Shown in pieces: positions 32,618-46,229 of a DNA stretch of 64,000 nucleotides (the first letter of the stretch is position 1; each line of letters begins with the position of its first letter). A program made the translations under genes and the position numbers. The stretch spans positions 62,001 to 126,000 of the forward strand of contig JAACJM010000151.1 of NCBI GenBank assembly GCA_013368315.1. The letters are read 5' to 3'. A model generated the notes under the pieces. The model was not told the origin of the DNA, made no database searches, and was given only the letters and a program-made list of their open reading frames with translations. The stretch comes from Tetrapyrgos nigripes. Lineage: Eukaryota > Basidiomycota > Agaricomycetes > Agaricales > Campanellaceae.

Positions 32618-35041
32618 TACGGTGTATCAGTGCCATACATGTGGAGGGTGCCAATGTTGGTCAATGAGCCAATAAAACCTGCTCTGAAGCTGATAGACTC
32701 AGTGCCGTTTGACTGTCTATCTTGCATTAGCCCTCTGTTGGAGGTGATAGAAGGGGAATATGAGCAAATGACCAAAAGACCCATTTGGTCAATGAGTTTG
32801 AAGGAGAGTTGGTGGAGGTTGGGTAGATGGTTTGAAGGATATTTAGACAGTCTGGCCAAAGAATTGAGCACCATGTACACAGACATGTCTATTGGCCTGC
32901 TGTCATGGTCCTGCCTGAATGTGATAGAGTGACAGAGGAGATCGTGTAAGCATCTGCCACCAAAGCAGCTGTACATGGGGGACTCTCCAGAAAGGATGCT
33001 GAAGAAGTAGGAAACAGAGCGAGAATGTGAGAGGTGGATATCTTGGGCTGCTACCCACATGTAGAGCCTTGTCCATGAAGAGTTAACAAGCAAGGAGTCT
33101 AGTTCGGAGGCTATGAGAATGAGTAGATTGGGCAGAGATAAGGACTTGGACTAGAATAGAGGTAGATAACCTCAGTGATGATAGAAAGCACTCTTTATAT
33201 AGAAAGTATATACCTAGAATAGAGGTAAATACTGAATAGACATAATTAGCACAATAACGGAGGGATATTAACCAGGACTTACACCTCAGTGATGATAGAA
33301 GACACTGAGGTGTGAGGCCATGTGTCAAAATGATTTTGGCACATCACGTGACTACTTCTATATACAGGTATGAGTTCCCAATGAGTTCGCTATGTACAAC
33401 AAGGAGTTGCTCATGAAGATGCTGCACTCCCTAGAAGAGAGTTCAAGAGACCAGCATTCCTCGATGATTTCAATGGGAAGGTGAAGGTTAGTTGATCGAG
33501 AATGGCGCTGGAGTAGAGAGTATGATGATTGCATGGTGAGCAAAAAAGCAGATGGAAAGTAGGAGACAACGAACTTGTATCAGCTCTTTTTATACTTTTG
33601 AGACTGCCATCGCTCGATTTGAGTGATATTGAGACTGAGACAGAAACAAAGTATACAGACATGTCTAAGCCTCCTCTCAGCGTCAGCTCAGCAGTGTATT
33701 TTGCCTTGGACTCCTTTTTCCCCCTCAACCCCGTTGACATCACAGGCTCAATTTGACTAGAAAACACCTCGGCTTTAGCAGGTAAACACAAAGATGTCCT
33801 CAGGACTACCAAATCAAGGTAGTTGTGGCTGAGACTCTGGGTCAGTAAGCCTGGCAGGATGAAGTGAAATGACTTGGATGACTCACAAGCATCAGGGTCC
33901 TCGGCACTCACATGCACTCACAGCGTGGAGTATGTAGAACCTTCGCACAGACAATTGTATGTTCTCCACTGCACCTCCCCAATTGCAAGTCTGAGTTGCA
34001 ACAGGAGAAGCGACTTGGTAGAGAGGTCGAAGTGAAAGGACACATGTTAGTCCTTCCTTGACCTCCTCTTGCTGCTTGTGCATGCTCTCATCATGCCTTG
34101 AGATGGATGCAGTCGGTGCCAATGCTCTTCATTCAGGGATTGGGGTGTTCTGAGTATAACTATAAGAATGACGTTGACGCAGGCACCATATAAACCAGGT
34201 TCTGTTCCCAATTTGGAAATTGCGCATCAACGAGGCAAAGAAAATGTCCTTGTATGCAAAACTAATATACGTACAGTCCTCCGAGCTTTCGATATGGTAA
34301 AGCTACATGTACTTCTCCACTGTCCAGATTCTATGTTGCTGGACGATCTAGTGGATGCTTTCCAAATAGTAGCATCCCAAACTGTTGATAGGACGAGTCT
34401 TATAATTATTGTGAGCTCAAATTGAAATGGCGTATCCTGGGAAAATATAACCTTTTCTGTCAGCACGGCAGACTGGGCACCAAAGCACCTTCTCCGTCAA
34501 GCTTTCGTCAAGCTTTTCATCGAGCAACGGATCAGTGCCCAGTCCATGGTCGACATCTACCTCTTCAGAGTCTCAATTGCTTTTGGGGTAATGAGATGAG
34601 GACTCGTACCTGCCTAGCCCGCACCAACATATTCTCGTCGATGTATTTTAGTGCAGCCCATACCGTCCAATCCCTTCAACTCATCTTTAGGCGCATCTTC
34701 TTGTTCGCCAAGGTCGCTGTTTCAGAAGCTAGTCTTCTTCGCAGAGGCTCAGAGTCTTGACAGTACATAGTGAAAGATAGAGTCAGGCCGTTTTTGGCAG
34801 AGACACAGCCACTAAAATTTTTCTTGTCAACCCAAAGAGCTTTCATCACCGTAAGTCCCCATCCTTAAGTTGTTTCTTCCGAGCTAACCGAACTATCCGG
34901 AACGCTCAGAAAATGAACGAAAGTGCAAGTCATGATTACATTGGATGCAATAAATCTACGTGATACATATTTTGTGCGTTGTTTGGAAGTTGAACAATTT
35001 AAAAAAACATATTTTACGGTCTACAGATGCAATATCATATT
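32618..35041. other. Unassigned 2.4 kb between element D and the halogenase gene
   Basis: Several moderate open frames exist on both strands (for example 32620-33093 and 33411-33917 on minus, 34168-34425 on plus), but none shows a domain I recognise or a consistent exon chain. At 33281-33313 there is an 11-bp inverted repeat (ACACCTCAGTG / CACTGAGGTGT) beside a partial direct repeat of CCTCAGTGATGATAGAA (also near 33170). At 34440-34560 a minus-strand stretch reads LWCPVCRADR but could not be extended. It may be remnants of decayed genes or older transposons. Confidence 0.4.
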
Positions 35042-37116
<2,075 letters not shown>

Positions 37117-39469
37117 GATGATACTGAGAAAAGAGAGGTGTTTTTTCGGGAGGAAGGGGGTGGGTTGGTTGAGTACTTGAAAAAATTCCCTCTGTCTTTT
37201 AAGGCCGCTGAAGTATATCCTCAATCCCGGAAGACAATCTTGACTCGGATTATCTCCCCATGGGCAAGACTTTTTTTTTATGGTCAACGTGTAACTCGCC
37301 GTGTATCTATCCATCTATCTGCGTTGATTTCGGTCAATTCATGAGATTTCATGAGCCGTAAGTCGTGATATTAAAAAACGAAAAGAAGAGGTCTCAAAAG
37401 GAGCTATAGAAACACCGGTGACAACTTGAATTAGTCCGATGAGCGGTGAGAGTGACCAGTCGTTGGCATCAAGAATGGTGTCTTCACACTGGGGGCTGCC
37501 AGTGGGTCTTTGGAACTCAGTAGGTTGAGTTCCTTTGACCTCTAATTCAGTTGTAATTAGTCCCAATGGTCTCGCCTGCAGTGTCACAGATACGGGTTGG
37601 ATTTCCGAGTGGGCCGGAACAGGTATTATGTTAGCTCGGACAAAGTCCCTAGCGTCGGGAACACCAAAATGAGGCATGGGAACCCTTGAGGCACCAATTA
37701 GCATTGATTTGGGCTCCCACGATGACAGCCAACATGCTGACTGCCAGTTGACTACATACCGGCAAGACTACCAAGCAACTCGGAGGGTCCTACGCCGTGT
37801 TGACTGCCATGTTGACTGCCAATTGACGCTCTGTATTTTCACCCCCCGAGGCCTATTATCCTTCAGAAATATTAGGATCTTATCAGAGGGGTCTCCAATA
37901 TGCTTACTCCTTGCTCAGGATAGTAGAATCCGCTTTTCTTTTGCTTGGATTGTACTACAGTTAAGTATCTGCATTTATTTCAATGACATGACGCTTTAAT
38001 TGTTCCGTCATCTCCTGTGGGGATTTGCTCAAGATTTGTTGACTGAAAAAATTATGGGCTAGAGCCTTGTGGCTGCTGAACAGTGGTTGATCAATGGAGG
38101 TATTCCACTCGGTCAGCTCTTGGACCCATGCCGCATAATAGATTTCTCCTCCTCCTCCACTGATAGGATCCCCAATCGCAAATAATACTACAGATTGATT
38201 ATTGTAAATTTGAATTGTCCAATATATCCACCTGGCTGAAAATCAAGAAAATGCATATGTATTTATCACCTTGGATCCAGAAACAGGACTTGTTGTACTT
38301 CTAGCCTTCAGGACATATACCGGCTACGTGATGATCAGATCAACTGTGGTGGTGAGTTGCGCACATCATGAATTCCTTGCAAAACAGGGCTGAAACGCGT
38401 GTAGCCATCTAGTTAGAGATACATGTAATAGTACTCAACTTGGACTTGCGCATAGCATCGCTGAAATCTTCTGAAATCTCTCTTTTTCTTTGTTTTCCCC
38501 CCTACCCCTGGGCCGATTTTTCGGGTCCATGGCGGGATGAACTGGATGACTCACAAGCAACAGGGCCCTCCGAAAGTGGAGCAGGATCTCCGTTTCTCCT
38601 GGGTGGTCCGAGTCTAGACTGGAGCCAGTCACTTCTGCAAATGTTTGATGAAAGCCGATCAAATTCGCCAACGACTTTGATCTACTGTCATCAGAATGTT
38701 ACAGAAAGAGTGGTTCGAGTCTAGTCCGAGTCCGAGTCGCGTCAGGAGACTCTGACCCAGCGCCCGACACGCGCAACGTCGACCTGCTTCATCTTGACCG
38801 CGGTCGAAGATGCTCGGTTGACGTTTGTTGCATTATAAGAAGACTGCCGATGTCAAGGCGGTTAGCTAGGTGCTGGATGGAACCGGTGGGTTGCTGTAGC
38901 CTGTACCACTGTGCGAGTTGGGTGCGAAGTTGTTCCTTACTCCCATGGTAGACCCAATAATTGACAATGGATAGTTCTCAGAAGGATATCGCAGCTGTAG
39001 CCATGCATTACCAATTCCATCGCTGGTTTTCTCTAAGTGTTCGTCCTCAAGTTTTGTAAAGCATGTTGAACTGATGGCAATGCGCCCACCTGTACAAGCA
39101 AAATGAGGCAGTAGAATGGTGTCCTGTAAGACGGTCGGTCAGTCTTTCGGGGCAATGAAACCATACCGCTCTCCAGCAAAGATATGAAGCCCTTCGCGCC
39201 AGCCTCTGATAGAAGCCTCTTCGGAACGTCTCCAATTTCCCAGTTGGGATGTCAAATTAGCAAACTGCCTTGATGACGTAAGCCCTGAAAGAGACCGGTC
39301 GCACCCGGGCCCCGGCGTTCAATTCTTGGACCTGGTCCGGGTAATACACTCCTCCTCTAACAACAACAACTGAAGGTTTCGCAGAAAAAGCTAATAGTAT
39401 TGCGACATATTGGTACACCAGGGGTCTACAGCGCACATCACGACCAAATCCACTTGATACTTAAGAGGA
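37117..39469. other. Gene-poor 2.35 kb upstream of the halogenase
   Basis: It contains the halogenase promoter. A minus-strand open frame at 37704-37339 (121 codons, beginning MLIGASRVPMPHFGVPDARD) has protein-like composition but no recognised domain. A minus-strand stretch near 39240-39180 (GDVPKRLLSEAGAKGF) may be an exon relic. A 16-base word GGATGACTCACAAGCA at 38544-38559 also occurs at 33876-33891. Nothing else is supportable. Confidence 0.4.
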
Positions 39470-40230
39470 TTAGAGAGCATTATTCTCGACGAGTCTACCG
39501 CAGACGATGTATTTGTTGGTGAAATGCTCGATCCAGCCTGAAAGACAAACGCCGCAGTTAGAAGATGCTGTGAAAGGAGAGTAGGACCCGCACCTTTCAT
39601 GTTATCTCTGCATATGCGACCGAGAGTACAGATGGATAGGAAAAGTCATGAGTCATGAGCAATGAAAATGGATCACAATGAGCAATACTGAACGTACATC
39701 TCATCCTGAGTAAGGTCCTGGAGCTTGTCAAGGGGTTGGTCTAAGGGGGTAAGCATTTCTGTACTCGGAAAATTATTGAGCGAGGCAGCCAAAGTCGAGG
39801 ATATCGTTTCAGACGTACCTAGGTCAAACGACTGTTTGGCCATACCCCGCGAAGCATCCCTTCCAGCAAAGTTTCCGTACATTCCGTCTACCAGAAAATA
39901 TTCACCATCTCAACTCAAATCGACTAAGTGAAGCAACGCACTGGGCCCATAGAAGTTTCGTCCAGCGGTAACGTCGAAGACTTGGCCGTTGATAGCCAAC
40001 AGGATACGTTCATTGTCCTTCCCGTTGAAAGGCTCCAAAGTTTTCGGAGTGTACGTCTTGAAAAGCACAGTGGGGGGATGAGCCTTGGGCATCCATGAGT
40101 AACCCGACTTGAATTCACGCGGGGTGGATTTAGGTGTCGCTGAAGCACTTGGAAAGACGATGCGCTGGACAGAATAGAGTATGAAGAGGAAAAGGGCGGT
40201 ATTGATGGGTGTGTCGAGTGAGAAAGACAT
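39470..40230 (-). CDS. MAPR/Dap1-like cytochrome b5-fold heme-binding protein
   Basis: Five exons by eye. Exon 1 (from 40230) encodes an N-terminal membrane anchor (TALFLFILYSVQRIVF) and the start of the domain: YTPKTLEPFNGKDNERILLA, INGQVFDVTAGRNFYGP. Splicing gives GMYGNFAGRDASRGMAKQSF, then EMLTPLDQPLDKLQDLTQDE, DNMKG and WIEHFTNKYIVCGRLVE, ending NNAL and TAA at 39472-39470. The YGP and YG-FAGRDASR motifs and the closing W-x3-F-x2-KY-x-V-x-G-x-L are diagnostic of membrane-associated progesterone receptor components. Yeast Dap1 binds heme and supports CYP51 (Erg11) in sterol synthesis at the ER. The length (about 165 residues) is normal and all junctions keep frame. Confidence 0.9.
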
Positions 40231-40448
40231 AGTTTGTGATTTGCTCGTCGTGGTTCACGATGAAGGCAGGCTTAGTAACCGCGGTAAACTTACTCAGTGA
40301 CCATCACCAAATCAGGACTACTTTTTCATCAAACCACCACCACAGTGAGTAAAGAAGACATTTAGGGCTTCATGCTCAATATCTTCTTGTTTTCGATAGG
40401 TCTTGGTTATTGGTTCAGCTTGCTGTGCTCTGATACTTGCTATATTTC

Positions 40449-41768
40449 ATGTCTTCAGTACCAATCTTGCCCCCTGAAATTCTCGACGATATCTTCGTTC
40501 TTTGCATCCCAGATAACGCTCGGTCTCGCCAACCGCATATACGTGTCGTGCCTCACTCAATATCCCAGGTATGCCAACACTGGCGGGAACGTGCATTATC
40601 CGTACCCATACTCTGGTCGACCATCTATATTTCATCTAGACAACGCTATGGTTGGGTTGAACCTTGGCTCGAGAGATCCGGGAATATTCCACTGAGTTTG
40701 TATTTCCGTATCTCACCTTACCAACGCGCCCACCAACGCGCCCACTTCGATGTTCTGCGGCTCTTCTGTAAACACATGCGCCGTTGGAAACATTTTTACT
40801 ACGCCTGTCTAAACGGTGCAGAGCTTCCAATCGACTTTCCAATTATTCCTCTAGGGGGAAGTTCTCTAGAAGTTGCGGAAATCATCATTAGTCGACATGA
40901 TAAATCTTGGGAATGGTTCCGGTCCCTACTAGAGTGCTCACCCAAGCTACAGGACTTAAGCTCCTCCCGAATGGACCTTGACACCCCATGGCATGTTTTG
41001 AAGAGAGCTCGGTTATATCACCGAGCCTTCATCCATAGTGTCGATTGCCGTAATTTACTGGCAAGAGCTCCCCAACTTGAGTGTGGCCGGTTTGCTATAC
41101 CAAAGGAACCTGGGCCCAATGACACGATGCCCTCTACACCACTACTCCATAATCTAACTCAGCTCATACTGGACACCTATGTCCCGGTAGACGCTCTTGT
41201 AGATTCCCTGACCCTCCCGTCTCTCAAACATTTCGCTGTCCACTATGTCCACCTTGGCCCATCTGCACCACATTTCTCCTTCCCAAATTTCATGTCATTC
41301 CTCACCCGCTCTTCTTGTTCCTTGGAAACATTGGAACTCACCGTCTCATACCACGCCAATGATATCATCACATTTCTCGAGCACCAAGCTATCCGAGATA
41401 GTTTGAAGGTCTTTCGTCTGACTGGCTGTTTTAGAGCCTGTATAGACACTTTCATCTCAAGCCTTATCATTCCTTGGCCCTCAGATCCATCCTCAGCAGC
41501 ATCTCATCCTGCAGAGCGCTGTCTGGTACCGAAATTGGAAACACTGGAGCTTGGGCCACCTTTGATGACGACGGATGGTATTCTTTCAGAAATGGTGTTG
41601 TCAAGGATGCGGTTTGGTTTGGATCCAGATATGGCTTGTCGTCTGAAGGATGCGACATTACACCTGACGACTGAAGCGGGTCATGAGCAGGATCTGGCTC
41701 AGCTGCGATTATTGCAGAATACGCCAGGCCGGGACTTTGATTTGAAGATTATTATGAATGGCTTGTAA
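40449..41768 (+). CDS. F-box-like / LRR protein
   Basis: Intact 439-codon frame. The first ATG is 40449-40451 (MSSVPILPPEILDDIF); the frame is open for a few codons upstream without an ATG. Residues 4-55 form an F-box-like domain (LPPEILDDIFVLCIP, SISQVCQHWRERALSVPILW). The rest holds irregular leucine-rich repeats (PQLECGRFAIP, LTQLILDTYVP, TLPSLKHFAVHYVHLG, SSCSLETLELTVSYH). Such proteins are thought to recruit substrates to SCF ubiquitin ligases; no substrate can be named. A short in-frame duplication (QRAHQRAH) appears at about residue 95. It diverges from the MAPR gene across about 220 bases. Confidence 0.85.
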   Translation: MSSVPILPPEILDDIFVLCIPDNARSRQPHIRVVPHSISQVCQHWRERALSVPILWSTIYISSRQRYGWVEPWLERSGNIPLSLYFRISPYQRAHQRAHFDVLRLFCKHMRRWKHFYYACLNGAELPIDFPIIPLGGSSLEVAEIIISRHDKSWEWFRSLLECSPKLQDLSSSRMDLDTPWHVLKRARLYHRAFIHSVDCRNLLARAPQLECGRFAIPKEPGPNDTMPSTPLLHNLTQLILDTYVPVDALVDSLTLPSLKHFAVHYVHLGPSAPHFSFPNFMSFLTRSSCSLETLELTVSYHANDIITFLEHQAIRDSLKVFRLTGCFRACIDTFISSLIIPWPSDPSSAASHPAERCLVPKLETLELGPPLMTTDGILSEMVLSRMRFGLDPDMACRLKDATLHLTTEAGHEQDLAQLRLLQNTPGRDFDLKIIMNGL

Positions 41769-41860
41769 AGAAGTTCTCTACCATGTATAAACTTGACTCT
41801 TGTCCTCAAAGGACATATATTGTCTACTGTAAGGATAGATACACAACTGTTTCTTATGCT

Positions 41861-42958
41861 CTAGGATGACTCGGGAAATGTTCTTTTGCGCTCCTCTAAT
41901 ATATCTCTGCCCCAAGCCTGTACTTCAGGATGGCGAATATGAGGTATCCCACTCTCGAAAAATGCTTGCAATGACGGCGTTCCGCGGTCCCGTTCGTATT
42001 CCAGGGCTGTAAATGTCCTCAGTAAGCAGCAAGCGATCCAGACATACGTACTAAGCTCGTACCTTGGACGCCCATTTCAAGCCTGTCTAGATCTACTCAA
42101 GAAAAGGGTTCAGATTTAGCGGTCGCTGACGTTTCTGAGTGTACATACCCTTCACAAAGCGTGCTTCATTGGTCTCACCGTTTTCGTATTCCTGCCATAG
42201 TTGCTCAACTCGCTGCGCTGCAGGACTGTTGTGCAGCATATCATGGACGAAGTTATGCATCGCTTCCTATTATACGATTTGTTCTCAGTTCTCCTCAGCA
42301 GAGAAAGAAAAATCCTACGGCTTCCAGACGTTTCTTCTCTTCTTTACTGATACCTTCATGAGGTGTTATATCGCCGACTGCAGGAAAATGATGATCAGAG
42401 GGCTCTCAATGAGCAACCCAACCCCTCAATAGTCTGAGTAAGGTGAAGGTAAGCTCACCGTGAGCCTCTGCAAGGTCGTGTACTACACACAACATGACGC
42501 ATCTTGAAGTCGGATGAGATCGATATGGAGGCTGGAGGAGCATGCATACTTTGCGATGTCAAGGTTCGTGTCCGACGTACACATTGCTAGCATCGCCATT
42601 CGGTACATATGGTCTGCTATGCTGAACGGACGCATCACTGCGTCGGTACGCGTCCAAAGCACTCACAGGGGACTGATACAAACCTTTCTGGATTCGGGAC
42701 CTACAGGGTTGTTAAGAATGCATTTTATGCGCGGTTTTTCAAGCTCACCTTCTGATTGACCCATCCCGTGCGTTTTTGTGTCTGAGGGCGGAAATTTTAA
42801 AAATTGGATGAAAATTTGAAATTACGGCTTCAAGTCCAGAGATTTACCTTGAGCCTCTCCAAAATGTGAAAGAAAGCCAGTCTATCTACAGATGCATCAC
42901 CGGTTGGTGTGTAAAGAGGCGGAAAGGTGCGCTTTGCAGCTTGACCGTTGGCGTCCAT
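41861..42958 (-). CDS. HDDC2-type HD-domain 5'-deoxynucleotidase
   Basis: Multi-exon gene on the minus strand. ATG 42958-42956 begins MDANGQAAKRTFPPLYTPTG and runs into RLAFFHILERLK. Exon 2 supplies TQKRTGWVNQK. Later exons give HMYRMAMLAMC, then VHDLAEAH joined to VGDITPHEGISKEEKKRLEA, EAMHNFVHDMLHNSPAAQRV, EQLWQEYENGETNEARFVK and DLDRLEMGVQALEYERDRGT. It ends ERKRTFPESS with TAG at 41863-41861. The HD pair in VHDLAEA and the VGDITP motif are the metal-binding and active-site marks of the HDDC2/YfbR family, which dephosphorylates deoxynucleoside monophosphates. Only 104 bases separate its start from the divergent F-box pseudogene at 43063. Confidence 0.92.
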
Positions 42959-43062
42959 GGCAAGCCCAAACTCAGCACGTGTGTATCGAAAGCCAAATTT
43001 AGAAAGTCGACAAGTAACGAGCCTTCTCTGTCTGACTTGACTGCCGCTTTTCAGGCCAACAA

Positions 43063-44494
43063 ATGGATCCGATCTCACCCACCGAGCTCTTGCACACTAA
43101 TGAACAACTGTCCGACTCCGTGATAGCACCCTTGCAACGTTCGTTCTCCGAATCCCAATCTCAGCTCACGCAGAAGATTGCTCTTGCAGAACAGGAATTG
43201 GCTGCGCTTGAGAAAGAGTGCAGAAGATTGGAGAAAGTTATCGACGGACATAGGACGGTTCTTCATCCACTGAGCATCCCAAACGATGTTTTGTGGGAGA
43301 TTTTCACTCTCGTGAAAGGAATGGAGTGGGAGTGACAGCATGAACGGGATCTTTGGAGTCGGGATTACTTTACACGCGTCGAAGAGCTGCCTCTATCTTT
43401 TGACAGAGCGCCCTGGAATCTGAACCAGGTGTGCGATCGTTGGAGGATACTTTCCCTGTCCATGTGTCATTTATGGCGCCATTTTGTCCTCCCTTTTGAT
43501 ACACAGCAAAAGGGTTCGGGGACACTCCCACTATTCGAGCTTCAGCTACAGCGTTCGGGATCTGTCTCTCTGGACATCGTTCTAGAGCGTTTACCGGAAC
43601 ATATTTTGGATTCGACATGGCATCCAGTGCTAGGGATGCTCCTAACGCACACAAATCGCTGGGGGCGTCTTACGATCACCGTAACAGCTAGCCTGAGCGG
43701 CGGACAATCATTGCAGATATTTCAGCATGCTTTGTCCCTGTCTTCACTTCGATTTCTGAACCCCTCATACCAGAAAGAGACGCTCGTTGAAGAGGGGCTT
43801 TCGGACATCTTGTCATCAGCATCAGCCCTCGAACAAGTGAAGCTACTCCGCACTGGAAAGAGGTACCTTCTATCGACTGGCCCTAAACCCTGATCACGAG
43901 CAAACTGTGTTGGCTCCCACTCTTCACAAGGTTGAGCTTGTGAACTGCAGGTCTAGAGCAGTATAACGTCTACTTGATCTGCTCATCGCTCCGCACCTTG
44001 AAGAGCTCATCATCATACTGGCAGGAGGTCAGGCAGCTCCTGAAAATGCTGCTATCCTGTCTCCATTTTTCTTTCAGTCCGCCCCTCCTCTTCGAATACT
44101 CAACGTCGAGTTGCGCGTTGTTTGTCAAAAATTCTCCAATATTCTGCGGCAGTTACCCAGTCTCGTTGAACTGCGTATCAGATGGTGTAATGAGGTGTCC
44201 AAGGAGTTTCTTGTAGATCTCAGTTGTTATCCCGAGAGTGTATCCTCGTCCATTGTCCCTAAAATGACGACTCTGATGCTGCACGGCACGGACATGAAGG
44301 CAGATTTCCACCTAATGGCAAAGATGATCTTCTCGCGGTGTACATCTACGAGCAGCATCCATGCCCTTCGGCATGTCACTGTTCAAGTTGCCTATTTATT
44401 CGTTGCTCCTACTCACATTTTTGCTGCATTCAGCCTTCTTGACCCGTATTTGTCTGCCAATGGTGGGAATCTCGAGCTGGAGGTGTTCGTGTAG
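43063..44494 (+). pseudogene. F-box-like protein gene, disrupted
   Basis: ATG at 43063. The first segment carries a coiled coil (QLTQKIALAEQELAALEKEC, RRLEKVIDGHR) and the F-box-like start PLSIPNDVLWEIFTLV. A TGA at 43333-43335 interrupts the frame, which then continues NQVCDRWRILSLSMCHLWRH and LFELQLQRSGSVSLDIVLER. A frameshift near 43875 moves to the frame LNPDHEQTVLAPTLHKVEL, a TAA follows near 43966, and the LRR tail resumes (FSNILRQLPSLVELRIRWC) to a stop at 44494. Two stops plus a shift are more than introns explain. It is a paralogue of the convergent gene at 44541-46229, 46 bases away tail to tail. Confidence 0.75.
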
Positions 44495-44540
44495 GGGCTA
44501 TGAACTCATGTAAACCAAAGGATAGTCTTTACGTACGCGA

Positions 44541-46229
44541 TCACCAATTAGTCTTTCCCCTTCTCACAACCAACGCCATCCCTTCCTGCTTGCACTCCTC
44601 CAGTTTTGACATCGCTTCAGGTTCCAGTGCTCTGCAGTACGCCTCCAAAGTAAAGCCCCTAGTCAATTTTGTGATCGGCCATTTCACAGTTCCTCCATCT
44701 GCTGCTGCATCCGTCACATCCTGCTCTGGTGGATAAGGTTTCCACCTGGACAACACCATCTCTGCAATATCGATGTCTGTGCTGAGAGGAGGATCAGGGT
44801 CCTCGTCTGTATCCATGACAGCGTCGATGTCTTGCTCTTCCGCTATGCTGAGTTTGGTGAGATTTGGGACGGGAACCTTTGCCTCTGGGGTTGCTCGCAG
44901 TCCTCGACAAAAAGTGGGGATGTCTAGCCCACAGTCAGTCAAGGCGAGGGTCCTTAGGCTTGGAACGAGCTTCAGGACGTCAAAGAAATCCTCCACTGAA
45001 CCAAAAAGGCAACGTCTAAGGCTAAGGAACCGAAGTTTGGAACGGGATCGTTGGTATAGAGTTGTGAGGTATGGCGAGATTGGTATGACCATGACACCTC
45101 TCTCTATAAGAGCCAGCTCTTCAAGAGCAGGTAAACACAGGTCGTTGAGTATCTGTGGTGACCCAAAGACGCCGCTGAATTGGAAAGTGAGCCTTTTTAA
45201 ACAAGGAAGCTCGCAAAACGGTAGGTCCCTGTGTCCAAGAGCATTTGTCGGGAAGTCTGGGACATTCCAGAATTGGCAGATCTCCAGCAGAGGACAGGCA
45301 CACATAACCTCTCGTAGGATGATGGGATCGTGGGATAGGGTGTGCAGAACCAAAATGGTGATCTGCGACGTTGGGAAGGGGAAATCCACAGCTGACTGTA
45401 TTCCCCGCTGCAAGGAGTCAAATTCGTGGAAGAACTTGAGATTCCAGAGTCGGGGAGCGTGTTTGAATGCCCGTCCGAGTCTAGGGAGATGACCTTCCGC
45501 GGGCAGTCGGGGACCATCCACTCGGACGAGGAATTTCTCGAGGTTTGGGAACGTTATGTCGTCGAGATTGCCAAAGAGATTGACCATGAAGTCGTATTTG
45601 ACGTGTAACTTCACGGTGCATAAGCGTTGGCAAATGGGAGCGAGGATGTTGGGATATGATGCTTCATCACCACCGCCAGTGTGTGCGTAGCGTATGGAGA
45701 GATGTACGGGTAGGCAGCCGCTGCGTTGAAGCCAGTCAACGACAAGCTCCTTCGGGGGCAGTTTTTCGTTGGCCAATCGTGGCGCCGATGCTGGTATCCG
45801 AAGCAAGGTCCAAAGACGAGGTGTACTCTGTGCAACACGTCTCCAATGCGAACAGACGTGAGAGATGAGCAATGCAGGTGGAACCATACGATAGAGACGT
45901 TTTTCAGCCTCCTTCGGGAAATGGTAAGGAACGGGATTTGCTTTGGATTTCTTGTATTCGGACTCCCGTAGTTCGACGTATCGAGAGAACACCTCGCCCA
46001 AGACCTCTTGTGGAACACGCCTTATGGGGGACAAGATATCCTTGAGTTTTGCGACCGTACGTTTTCGCTGGCTAATTTCTAGTAGAATTGTTTCCAGTTC
46101 AGTGGTGAGGTCGAAAATACGTTCCTCTTCGTCCTGGAGCCTGCTTTTCAAGAATGCAGCATCCGCTGCGGAGAGGAAGATTGTTTCATGGATCTGGCGA
46201 CCCGAGAGATATTCTGTAAAATGGCTCAT
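44541..46229 (-). CDS. F-box-like / LRR protein with N-terminal coiled coil
   Basis: Intact single-exon gene of 562 codons (ATG 46229-46227). Residues 20-65 form a coiled coil (LKSRLQDEEERIFDLTTELE). The F-box-like domain follows (PIRRVPQEVLGEVFSRYVEL, ISHVCSHWRRVAQSTPRLW), and the remainder is leucine-rich repeats (RLWNLKFFHEFD, CLKRLTFQFSG, SLRTLALTDCG). This architecture is typical of the expanded agaricomycete F-box family. It is the best preserved of the coiled-coil type here. A CAAGT microsatellite lies in its upstream region. Confidence 0.88.
   Translation of the reverse strand: MSHFTEYLSGRQIHETIFLSAADAAFLKSRLQDEEERIFDLTTELETILLEISQRKRTVAKLKDILSPIRRVPQEVLGEVFSRYVELRESEYKKSKANPVPYHFPKEAEKRLYRMVPPALLISHVCSHWRRVAQSTPRLWTLLRIPASAPRLANEKLPPKELVVDWLQRSGCLPVHLSIRYAHTGGGDEASYPNILAPICQRLCTVKLHVKYDFMVNLFGNLDDITFPNLEKFLVRVDGPRLPAEGHLPRLGRAFKHAPRLWNLKFFHEFDSLQRGIQSAVDFPFPTSQITILVLHTLSHDPIILREVMCACPLLEICQFWNVPDFPTNALGHRDLPFCELPCLKRLTFQFSGVFGSPQILNDLCLPALEELALIERGVMVIPISPYLTTLYQRSRSKLRFLSLRRCLFGSVEDFFDVLKLVPSLRTLALTDCGLDIPTFCRGLRATPEAKVPVPNLTKLSIAEEQDIDAVMDTDEDPDPPLSTDIDIAEMVLSRWKPYPPEQDVTDAAADGGTVKWPITKLTRGFTLEAYCRALEPEAMSKLEECKQEGMALVVRRGKTNW

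Noticed and set aside
33411..33917. Minus-strand frame of 168 codons as a gene
   Set aside because: No recognisable motif, no plausible promoter or introns, and comparable frames exist on the other strand.
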